Assembly (NCBI GenBank): GCA_013396635.1
Contig: WBMW01005315.1
Coordinates: forward strand, 372,001-436,000
Origin: Penelope pileata
Lineage: Eukaryota > Chordata > Aves > Galliformes > Cracidae
Direction: 5' to 3'
Length of the DNA: 64,000 nt
The position numbers were made by a program, and so were the translations under genes. Shown here one piece after another: positions 58,501 through 64,000 of the stretch (its first letter is position 1; each line of letters opens with the position of its first letter). Under the pieces are notes generated by a model. It was not told where the DNA came from. It was given only the letters and a program-made list of their open reading frames with translations, and did not search any database.

Positions 58501-60344
58501 AGGAAGCAGTGTACTGTGTGCCCCTCCAGAACAAACTCCTTTCTTGTGGAGGAATGTTCCTTCCTGTCTTCTATTTGCTGGTCTGTGTGCCCAAAGGCTG
58601 TGGAATCTTCCTTTTCACTTAGATGAGGTTGATAGTCAAGGTTTGGTAGTTTTCCAGCTTTCCCTGATCCGCTGTTGTGGAATGGGAGTAGAAGAGCAGC
58701 CCAAGCAGTCATGTAACTGTAACACCGAATAACCTATATTACTGACTCATCCCTTTCTTGGATCTTCACTCATGTCTGTACACAAAGCTCTGTCCACTGT
58801 AGGTTGTCAATATTTCACATTTTGTTGACAAGGCAGGGCAGAAGGTGTGATGTTGAAAGGCTGCTTCCTCAGTGGGATAGTAAGCATTCCATTTTGCATG
58901 CAGAAACACGGCAGGAGCCTTGTAATGCACTCTCATTAGTCAGAGGGAGCAAGTGCAGCACAGCTTATGGGGACACAGTGCACAGTGGACATTTGCACTG
59001 GGGTAGCCCGACAGTGGCTAGCTATGAGCTGACCTAAAAGTTTACAGCCAGGTGCAAGTCTGCAGCCAATGCATACCCTGACCATGCAGTAGTTTTACTC
59101 ACCACCTTTTCCTGTCTGGCATCTGAAAAGATACTATGGTCATCAGAGAGCCCTCTTTTTCATTGCTTCTACCATGTTTCATTGCTCATTCCAGGCTACT
59201 TCTCTTTTCATGATTCTCTCTAGGCTCCTTTTATCATCAATTTGGTGTTACCATTGCTGCCCACTCTCAAGGCTTCCCACATGCAAAATTAGGGGTTTTT
59301 AGTGTGCAGGGCTCTTGGGGTACCTAACACAGACACCTTCTTCTGAGGTTTGACTGAGACTGGGGTTGATTTAAGGCAGCCTCCAAGCGAGGAGTAGTAG
59401 AGGCTCCTACGTGAATACAGCCATTCCTTTTCAGATTGTGGCTCTGTTGGGTAATTTTCAGACAGTGAATGAGATAGAGAGAAAAAACAAATCTCTGGAA
59501 ATGTCACAGAATCACAGAATATCCTGTGTTGGAAGGGACCCACAAGGATCATCGAGTCCAACTCCTGGCTCCATACAGCACCACCCAAAATTCAAACCTA
59601 TTTCTGGGAGCATTGTTGAAATGCTTCTTGAACTTCACAGGCTTAGGGCCATGAGCTCCCTGGGGAGCCTGTTCCAGGGCCCAACCACCCTCTGGTGAAG
59701 AACCTTTTCCTAACACCCAGTCTGACCCTTCCCTGAATGCAGCTCCATGTCAAGGCACTCAGCCCTGTGACTCAGAAAATGGCTGCTCCTGGGCATCGTA
59801 CTCTTGCAAAGCAGTTGCTGCCGGAGGGGGGGATTGGAAGACATAAGAGAAAGGTGTGGACAGGGCTTCAGTTTTTTGAGTTTTTCTGAGCCTCACAGCA
59901 GGATCAAGTAAGTATTTGTTCTCAGAGGCTGGTAGAATTTGGAGACATAGTGGTGGAAGGCACCATGCACATACCAGTGAGCTTCAGCACCACCCTCTTC
60001 ATTACCCTCCAATATGTAGCTTTTTCCTTTTCAGGTGGGTGTGTTCAGAGGGGTCCAGATGCGCCTTGCCTTTTCCAACCAAGTTCACAAAGGGATGCTT
60101 GCCTGTGAGTGATGTTGGGAATGACTTGTTAGTATCGCCTGCCTTGGGCTTGAGTGAAAGCAGGGAGATGTAATTTATCTGTGATGTTGCCGATCTGTGT
60201 CATTTTAGAAAGCAGCATGGCTATGATGCTTTGTTTCTCTGTCATCCTTTCCAGAACATTGGGAAAAAGATGACCTGCCAAGAGTTCATTGCTAACCTCC
60301 AGGGGATGAATGATGGTAAAGACTTCCCAAAAGGGCTGTTGAAG
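10480..60344 (+). CDS. PSD3: PSD3 (EFA6R/EFA6D), ARF6 guanine-nucleotide exchange factor; exons 1-9, 3' end outside window
   Basis: This is the overall gene model: join of 10480-10500, 22802-22910, 34790-35858, 37026-37418, 50262-50468, 50573-50653, 53529-53641, 56123-56181 and 60255-60344. The joined sequence is 2142 nt, or 714 codons, with no internal stop, and every intron is GT-AG. Members of the EFA6/PSD family use a Sec7 domain to load GTP on ARF6 at the plasma membrane and endosomes, which links endocytic recycling to cortical actin. Conserved blocks in order are residues 19-34 (exon 2), 59-67 (NEFPEYGTI), 290-300 (HVEFQGVEILW), about 425-475 (including YSAESLETLYSEPDSYFSF) and Sec7 from about 574 onward. 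These blocks agree with mammalian PSD3 as I remember it and fit PSD3 better than PSD, PSD2 or PSD4. The human long protein is about 1047 residues, so roughly 330 residues (end of Sec7, PH domain, coiled coil) are missing downstream. Paralogue assignment rests on memory, not on an alignment. Confidence 0.93.
10505..10532 (+). other. G-rich run with G-quadruplex potential at the intron 1 donor
   Basis: Just after the GTAAGG donor there are at least five runs of three or more G separated by one to four bases, on the transcribed RNA's sense strand. This fits the usual G-quadruplex pattern. It could influence splicing of the tiny first exon or promoter-proximal transcription. That effect is inference only. 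Confidence 0.55.
10550..10977 (+). repeat. Long polypyrimidine tract in intron 1
   Basis: About 425 bases are almost only C and T on the plus strand, with brief breaks such as TTAATA near 10662. Units are irregular mixes of CTTTT and CCCTT rather than a strict microsatellite. The 3' 265 bases are also present in copy 1 (8587-8851). It generates long meaningless Phe/Ser/Leu-rich and Lys/Glu-rich frames on the two strands. Such tracts can form triplex DNA and often break assemblies. Confidence 0.9.
10714..12526. repeat. Copy 2 of the 1813-bp duplication (genuine locus, intron 1)
   Basis: This copy is joined without a gap to the exon 1 CpG island through the C/T tract on its left, and to unique intron sequence from 12527 on its right. 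It contains the 3' part of the polypyrimidine tract and then ordinary intronic sequence without exon signals. The ORFs in it (for example about 120 codons at 12107-12475) have no family features and are chance frames. Confidence 0.85.
15283..15334 (+). repeat. 26-bp direct repeat, two copies
   Basis: Unit begins AGAGGAAATA and ends TTACACCTT; the copies at 15283-15308 and 15309-15334 match at 24 of 26 positions. A small local duplication in intron 1. Confidence 0.85.
18971..19065 (-). mobile_element. Short CR1 LINE 3' fragment in intron 1
   Basis: The plus strand shows AATCACAGAACTAAAAAATG followed by GGCTTGGGTTGAAAGAGACC and TTAAAGAGCTTCTATTTCCA, then CCCTGCTGTGGGCAGGG. This is the reversed 3' end of a CR1 copy, only about 95 bases long and clearly old. 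The left edge is sharp at the tail; the right edge is approximate. Confidence 0.85.
22300..22337 (+). repeat. Imperfect (CCAT)n microsatellite
   Basis: About nine CCAT/CTGT/CCGT-type tetramers in a row, 465 bases upstream of exon 2. It explains the Ser/Ile/His-Pro repeats in the local chance frames. Confidence 0.9.
22802..22910 (+). CDS. PSD3: PSD3 coding exon 2 (residues 8-43 plus first base of codon 44)
   Basis: The acceptor is ATTCTGCAG at 22793-22801 and the donor is GTGAGT from 22911. The exon is 109 nt, entering in phase 0 and leaving in phase 1. It encodes a compact conserved motif with the core ISAHAQTVAKAKYEFLFG at residues 17-34, a known N-terminal signature of PSD3 that is not part of a catalytic domain. 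The phase 1 end joins exactly to the GT that opens exon 3, making a glycine codon. The block is short, but it lies at the expected distance before the NEFPEYGT block and the splice signals are strong. The function of this N-terminal segment is not established. Confidence 0.92.
22911..34789 (+). other. PSD3: PSD3 intron 2
   Basis: 11.9 kb with donor GTGAGT and a TTTTTTTGCAG acceptor. It includes A/T-rich parts (about 23840-24380, 28900-29400 and 31400-31900), a T-run near 28900 and moderate CpG content at 30760-31300. I see no transposon tail or extra exon. Confidence 0.75.
34790..35858 (+). CDS. PSD3: PSD3 coding exon 3, large exon for the disordered N-terminal region (residues 44-400)
   Basis: This 1069-nt exon follows a long T-run acceptor (TTTTTTTGCAG) and ends at a GTGAGA donor. 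It is the longest coding exon here and spans 355 whole codons plus two split ones. The product is rich in Glu, Ser, Lys and Gln with no recognisable fold, which is typical of the variable N-terminal half of EFA6 proteins. Three islands stand out as conserved: NEFPEYGTI at residues 59-67, KHVEFQGVEILW at 289-300, and the acidic LDESGEDEV near the exon end. Between them the sequence looks fast-evolving. The open frame runs four bases past the donor before reaching TGA, so read-through of the donor would stop translation almost at once. Confidence 0.95.
35859..37025 (+). other. PSD3: PSD3 intron 3
   Basis: 1167 bases, GTGAGA to TTTCTAG. It keeps phase 2 between exons 3 and 4. Nothing else recognised; overlapping frames on both strands have no motif. 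Confidence 0.85.
37026..37418 (+). CDS. PSD3: PSD3 coding exon 4, conserved acidic/tyrosine-rich block (residues 400-531)
   Basis: The acceptor is TTTCTAG ending at 37025 and the donor is AG|GTAAAA. The exon is 393 nt and is entered and left in phase 2. It encodes an acidic lead-in, then the best conserved non-catalytic stretch of the protein, residues about 425-475. Key elements there are YSSQFENILDN, YYSAESLETLYSEPDSYFSFE and MPLTPMIQQR. This segment just precedes Sec7 and is shared among EFA6 paralogues. The exon is followed by 12.8 kb of intron. As in exon 3, the frame closes immediately after the donor (TAA within GTAAAA). Confidence 0.96.
37934..37967 (+). repeat. 17-bp direct repeat, two perfect copies
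   Basis: GGAAACTGACTGAGAGA occurs twice in tandem, followed by the start of a third copy (GGA). It lies in intron 4. Confidence 0.9.
39236..39746 (+). mobile_element. Galluhop-type mariner, internally deleted
   Basis: Terminal inverted repeats CTCCGAAAGTAATGCCTCCT (39241-39260) and its partner at 39722-39741 match at 19 of 20 positions. Five more bases on the right (to 39746) match the family end, followed by a TA that may be the target site. Inside, two broken pieces of mariner transposase remain in the plus direction. One is an N-terminal helix-turn-helix piece near 39470-39515 (VYGEQTVDDGTVR). The other is a C-terminal piece near 39565-39650 (GMQ... then, one frame over, ANGNDYVKK). The DDD catalytic core between them is deleted, so the element is non-autonomous. 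It sits in intron 4 in the same direction as PSD3. Confidence 0.92.
39760..40250 (+). promoter_or_regulatory. CpG-rich patch in intron 4 with a six-N gap; possible internal promoter
   Basis: CpG density here is far above the rest of the intron (roughly 40 CpGs in under 500 bases by eye). Six Ns at 39957-39962 mark a failed stretch inside it. It begins right after the mariner's right end. An ATG-led frame at 40076 reaches a possible GTGTGC donor at 40100, but it ends in phase 0 and cannot join exon 5 (entered in phase 2) in frame. Any first exon here would more likely be non-coding, with translation from Met538 or Met546 in exon 5. The promoter role is inference. Confidence 0.45.
46596..46625 (+). 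repeat. 15-bp direct repeat, two perfect copies
   Basis: AGATTCTCACACAGA occurs twice in tandem just after an AAG-rich stretch in intron 4. Confidence 0.9.
50262..50468 (+). CDS. PSD3: PSD3 coding exon 5, linker and start of Sec7 (residues 531-600)
   Basis: The acceptor is CATCTCATAG and the donor is AA|GTATGT at 50469. The exon is 207 nt, phase 2 to phase 2. It encodes a Ser/Asn-rich linker and then the first Sec7 helices (EAARHLAKRLYHLDRF and SDVAKHLGK, residues 573-599). A nearer GT at 50462 (G|GTAAAA) was set aside because only the 50469 donor keeps the frame into the NNEFSKL sequence of exon 6. The exon has two in-frame ATGs in good start context, Met538 at 50281 and Met546 at 50305. 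They could begin a short Sec7-PH isoform if transcription starts inside intron 4. Confidence 0.96.
50469..50572 (+). other. PSD3: PSD3 intron 5 (104 bp)
   Basis: This very short intron runs from GTATGT to TTCAAAG, with a T/C-rich run (TTTCTTTCTTTCTTC) before the acceptor. It joins codon AA|C (Asn600). Confidence 0.92.
50573..50653 (+). CDS. PSD3: PSD3 coding exon 6, Sec7 helices (residues 600-627)
   Basis: This 81-nt exon follows a 104-nt intron, the shortest in the gene, with a TTCAAAG acceptor and a CAG|GTACAT donor. It encodes NNEFSKLVAEEYLKFFDF and then TDMTLDCSLR. This is the Sec7 segment in which the F-D-F and T-L-D-x-x-L-R positions are typical of EFA6 proteins. Residue 624 is Cys (codon TGC), where the mammalian protein has Gln as I recall. 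Entry and exit are both phase 2. Confidence 0.96.
50654..53528 (+). other. PSD3: PSD3 intron 6
   Basis: 2.9 kb, GTACAT to TTTTAG. No repeat tail or additional exon recognised. Confidence 0.82.
53529..53641 (+). CDS. PSD3: PSD3 coding exon 7, Sec7 catalytic glutamate exon (residues 627-665)
   Basis: The acceptor is TTCTTTTAG and the donor is CAAG|GTAACT; the exon is 113 nt, phase 2 to phase 1. It encodes SFFKAFSLIGETQERERV followed by HFSSRYYQCNP. The glutamate in G-E-T-Q, residue 638 of this model, corresponds to the Sec7 glutamic finger that is inserted near the Mg2+ and phosphate site of ARF to expel GDP. The catalytic residue is therefore intact and the locus looks like a working GEF rather than a pseudogene. 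Confidence 0.96.
53642..56122 (+). other. PSD3: PSD3 intron 7
   Basis: 2.5 kb, GTAACT to CTGCAG, phase 1. Nothing else recognised. Confidence 0.82.
56123..56181 (+). CDS. PSD3: PSD3 coding exon 8, Sec7 motif 2 (residues 665-684)
   Basis: The acceptor is CTCTCTGCAG and the donor is CAT|GTGAGT; the exon is 59 nt, phase 1 to phase 0. It encodes DGVHCLTCALMLLNTDLHGH. The LLNTDLH core is the second signature of Sec7 domains, lining the hydrophobic groove that receives the ARF switch regions. Because the exon is so short it can only be found through its neighbours' phases and the motif. Confidence 0.96.
56182..60254 (+). other. PSD3: PSD3 intron 8
   Basis: 4.1 kb, GTGAGT to TTCCAG, phase 0. It contains the antisense CR1 at 59503-59771. 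Nothing else recognised. Confidence 0.82.
59503..59771 (-). mobile_element. CR1 LINE 3' fragment in intron 8
   Basis: It starts with TCACAGAATCACAGAATATC and GTTGGAAGGGACCCACAAGG, then GAGTCCAACTCCTGGCTCCA. It runs through the CR1 3' segment (GGGGAGCCTGTTCCAGGGCC, AAGAACCTTTTCCTAACACC) to about TCAGCCCTGTGA. It lies opposite to PSD3, 5'-truncated, and about 480 bases upstream of exon 9. Confidence 0.92.
60255..60344 (+). CDS. PSD3: PSD3 coding exon 9, late Sec7 (residues 685-714); last exon in window
   Basis: The acceptor is CCTTTCCAG and the donor is AAG|GTAAGA; the exon is 90 nt, phase 0 at both ends. It encodes NIGKKMTCQEFIANLQG followed by MNDGKDFPKGLLK, the EFA6-type helix pair after motif 2. 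The next family segment (A-L-Y-x-S-I-K..., then the PH domain) was not found in 60345-64000, so intron 9 extends past the window and the gene is incomplete here. Confidence 0.95.
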
Positions 60345-63300
60345 GTAAGAAATGAACTGCAGAACGTGGATTTCAGTTTTACTGAGAGATGGTTCAATCC
60401 CTGCTTGTGCTTTCTGAGTCTTAGTTGTAAAACAGAACAGGCTTTGAGCAAGTTTCTCCTCCCAGAGCCTATACAATACATGGAATGTTTATTCTGTTGT
60501 TTTCCCTCTGCCTTCACTTCAATGTGGCTGAGACTATATGCAGCATGAACAGGCAAGACTGAACTTCAGTGGGGCCAGCTCCAGAGCCATATGTCTTGTA
60601 AGCTCAGGTGGCCACGCAGTCCCATATTGCCGTCTCTTGATTAAATCAGGGAGAAGCAGCCAGTTGATTCTGACTATTGAATATGTAAGGACTAATCCTG
60701 AACTGTGTATCTGGAAGGCGTATGTTTTTTCATCAAAAGTGCTTTGGGGTTTTCACATTAGAGCAGATGTAATTTCAGATTACAATGTACTGTCTGGTAC
60801 AGTCTGCTTTGCTTCAGGTTTTGTTGATTAAGTTTATGCCAGGAGTTAAATCTGAAGAACTGTGAAAGAGGCTGAGCAGGATGAATCTTGTTTCATTGTC
60901 AATAATAATGAGAATGCTTCATTTCTCTTTTGTGTGATTGTTGGCATGAAACAGCAGTCTGTTTGAATGAGGAGAGGAGCGCATACACCAGAGTTCATAA
61001 TTTTTTTTTGGTGATGGAAATAATAATGAGAGGTTACTGCATCTGAGATCTGACCCATAGCCTGCTGAAGTAAATCAAAAGAGCTGCTGCCTCCTCTGTG
61101 GGTTTTGTCAGGCCTATTGTGAAGTGCAGATGCACCTACACAACTATAAGAGGCAGACTTTGTTTTCTAATATTGGTAGTTTCTTTGGTTTCTTCAGCTT
61201 TGTTGGGAGCTTTTTGTTGGTCCCTCCTTCATTGTAAGGAGTTAGGAATGTAAAATCAAGCTCCTTAATTATAGTTTTTGTGTTTAAATGTTAAGTTCTA
61301 GTTTTTAAAATCTGGATGCAGAGTGCTCGTCTGTCAGCAGCATAACTTAATTTTTTTTTTTGAGGAAGTTCATTTTTGACTCTGCCATAGAGAGATGTGT
61401 TGAGATTAATTTGCAGGCTAATTGCAGTCCTTTTTGAATAAAAAGGTCTCCAGGCTGTGTTTAAATAACCTTCTGAGTGTACTGAGGAGAGATTTCCACT
61501 GGTGCTCACCTGCTGTTTATTTTCCTGCTGACAGAAGTACACAGTTGGGGCTGAATCTTAGTGTTTATTGCCGACCTTCAGTCTAATGCTAAGACTGGCT
61601 GGCTCCTTGCCAGCCCACTGAGAGCAGGAGAATGGAACTCAGGATGTGCTGGAGGCAGCGGGATGGAAGAAACCTGGTGCCAGCATCCTGCTTCATTTGA
61701 GATGTTCTGCCCTTCTCTGCATGCTGCCTTGATGCTTGGGGACAGATACAGCACCCACCGATGGTCTGTCATCTGACTTGTCTGGAGATTTTCTAGATGT
61801 TCTTCCCTTTGTGCTTTTAATTTATTGATGGAGGGAAGTAGAGCAAGTGGCAGTAAATGTGCATTTCAGTAGCTACGTTACTGTGTCCGCAGCAGCCAGC
61901 CTGACACTAGATATGCGATTACAAAGATTTAGCAGAAATTAAATTTGCATTAGTGTCAATAAATTAAATTCACAGAGCCCTGCTTCGTCACAGTGCTGAA
62001 GCGCGTTTGGCTTGCTGGTGCATTAGCAGGACAGCTGATGATGAGCAGCTGAGGCTGCGGGCTGACTCCCTGCAGCCCATCAAGGTGTCTGGGAGAGGGA
62101 GGACCATTTCCACAGGGTGGCAGTGTGCCCCTGCAGGAGCGAGATGCTCAACACCCACCAGTGGTCGGGAGGGAATCGTGCTTTTCTGCCTCTCTGGTCT
62201 TTCTGCATTCCCCTCGTGGCTCTGAGATGAGTGTTGCACAGCTGTATGAAGTCTGCAGCTATGCACAGCCAAGCCCCAAAGCAAAGTTGAGCAGTGCTGG
62301 AATTGAGAGGTGAGAAATCTTAGCAAGTGTTTTGCAAGTGGCAGTTGTCCAGTGCTTAGAAGTTCTCCGCATCATTTGCCATGGGCCCAAAGCACAGTCA
62401 GCCAGTTCTGCAAATCCTGCCTGCGATATCCAGAACAGTGAACAGAGAGGCAGAAAGCAAATGCATTTGGTCATTTGTGTTAGTCTTAGTTCCACTACGT
62501 GTACTCCTGGATTTATCTTGTCTGGATAGGAAAACAGACTCTCAGTGGGCATACATGTGAGGAGTATCAGTTCCCCCTTATGTGTGATCAGCCTCAAGAA
62601 GCTTTGGATGTGATGTGAGATCTGATTGCTTTTTTTTTTTTTCTTTTTTTTCCTTCTCCTGTTCCCAGAAGGGAGCCGATCTTTGTTTTATTTTTTATTT
62701 TTTCCCAACAATAAGGCTGCTTTGGTAAACACTGTAAGGCCTTGTAGTTCAGACCTTGATTCTCCATGTCATTGATAGTGCTTTGGGAACTGGGATTTTC
62801 TTCTGGCTAGAAAGGAAATGAGAAATGCTAATACGCTTTCACTCACTGTGTGTCTTTTTGTCTGTTCATTAACAGTGAGAAGGGTTTCCCTTTTGTACAC
62901 CCATCTGCACAAAGGTTCATCTCTTTTTTTCTTCTTTCTCCCTCCTTCTGTCAGATCTGGGGTTGCTTTTGAAGTTGGGACACATAATGGCAAATATGCC
63001 AAACTGTGATTAATAGCGTGTTTCTCCCCCTGGGATCTGCTTGCAGTATTCATATATTCAGTACTTTGCCAGGCAGACAGATATATGCACCTTCCCTTTT
63101 GTTCCGTTTTAGCTCTGGTTCGACCGTCTGTCACACATCCCATTAATCTGCCATCAGCTGCTAGTAAAGACCAGAAGTAGAGACAGTAGCCTGATTTCCA
63201 TTATGTGCTGTCAGTGTGTGAAGGCCTGAGAGCTGTAGTTTAAACTTACTCCGGGGTTCCTATATGCCTTCAAACTGGGAACAAATCCTTGTAAATGAGA

Positions 63301-64000
63301 ACCAGCATCTCAAGCTGTGATTCTCTGAATCACAGGAGTATCTCTGTGGGGCTCACTCGTGTGAAAGGTGAATCAAGCCTGTTAAATCCAGGGAGATTAA
63401 GGTTATTGAAATGAAATTTTTCAAAGGCAAGAAAACTTTTTGTAAGTCCTGTCCTTTGACTCTGAGCTGTCACACTCCAAGCATACAAATAATTTTGTTT
63501 TGTATCAAGCTGTGCAAGGTGATCCTGAATTACTAGCAATGTTTTCCTTTCAGCTTTGATCTGTAGAAAGGTCCCTTTGTTGTGGTGAGTTGAAGCCTTG
63601 GAAGGAGTACAAAGGCTTGTGAGTATGCAGAGTTGTGACTACCCATATTCTAGCTAGTGCAGCAGTGCTCTGGTATGGATGGGCTCAGTGCTTACTCCTG
63701 AGGCTGATTGTGAATCACACACTTACCAGCATTTACAGGTGGGGGCAAGTGACAGATGTACCAGGGCCAAGAGGCACAAAGGGAACCAGCCACAGCACTG
63801 ATCCCTGTGGAGCAGATGTACCTGACGCCCAAGATCGGCTACTGCAAGTGCTGCTGTCGGTGGTGAGGGAAGCTGGAGGACAGATTCTGTACCACTGTTG
63901 GTGAGAGTGAGCTGAACGCATCAGAAACAGTTACAGCAACCAAGTCCAACGTGTGGTTGGACGTATGGGTTGTCCAACATGGTTGGACACGTGGGTTGGA
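60345..64000 (+). other. PSD3: PSD3 intron 9, runs off the window
   Basis: It opens with GTAAGA; no acceptor followed by the expected next Sec7/PH segment appears before 64000. T-rich runs lie near 61350 and 62628-62665. The last 57 bases are a short GTTGGAC repeat. Confidence 0.75.
63944..64000. repeat. Start of a GTCCAAC/GTTGGAC minisatellite
   Basis: Two units of 28 and 26 bases each contain GTCCAAC, a 3-5 base spacer, GTTGGAC and an ATGGGTT or GTGGGTT tail; a third unit may begin at the window edge. Each unit is itself a 7-bp inverted repeat, so single strands could form small hairpins. The array's full length is unknown. Confidence 0.65.

Noticed and set aside
1..64000. tRNA, rRNA, CRISPR arrays, bacterial operons or endogenous retroviral genes
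   Set aside because: No cloverleaf B-box context, spaced repeats, operon-like ORFs or retroviral gag/pol motifs were seen on either strand.

Overview
The window is vertebrate nuclear DNA, most likely from a galliform bird (chicken or a close relative). Two things point there. Four fragments of the avian LINE family CR1 carry that family's 3' end (copies of ATTCTRTG). An internally deleted mariner of the Galluhop type, known from galliform genomes, is also present. No ORF is long enough for an intronless gene. The only coding signal is a chain of small exons with GT-AG borders and compatible phases.

Those exons form the 5' two thirds of the coding sequence of one plus-strand gene, PSD3 (EFA6R/EFA6D), a guanine-nucleotide exchange factor for ARF6. 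I place nine coding exons: 10480-10500, 22802-22910, 34790-35858, 37026-37418, 50262-50468, 50573-50653, 53529-53641, 56123-56181 and 60255-60344. Joined, they give 2142 nt, which is 714 codons with no stop. They cover the disordered N-terminal half and nearly all of the Sec7 catalytic domain. The end of Sec7, the PH domain and the coiled coil must lie beyond base 64000.

Layout: 1-8080 is upstream flank with two CR1 fragments. 8080-8585 becomes rich in CpG and ends at an N. 8587-10399 is a copy, flanked by an N on each side, of 10714-12526, and is almost certainly an assembly artefact set inside the promoter CpG island. 10401-10545 is the CpG-island half that carries coding exon 1. 10501-22801 is intron 1, opening with a G-rich run and a polypyrimidine tract of about 425 bp. 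22911-34789 is intron 2. Exons 3 and 4 lie at 34.8-37.4 kb. 37419-50261 is intron 4, with the mariner and a second CpG-rich patch (39.76-40.25 kb, containing six Ns) that may be an internal promoter. Exons 5 to 9 encode Sec7 between 50.3 and 60.3 kb. The window ends in intron 9, inside a short GTTGGAC repeat.

I found no RNA gene, CRISPR array, virus or second protein-coding gene. I also found no evidence of an undescribed system. The most useful observations are the very short first coding exon, its overlapping upstream ORF, the false duplication over the promoter, and the possible internal promoter.
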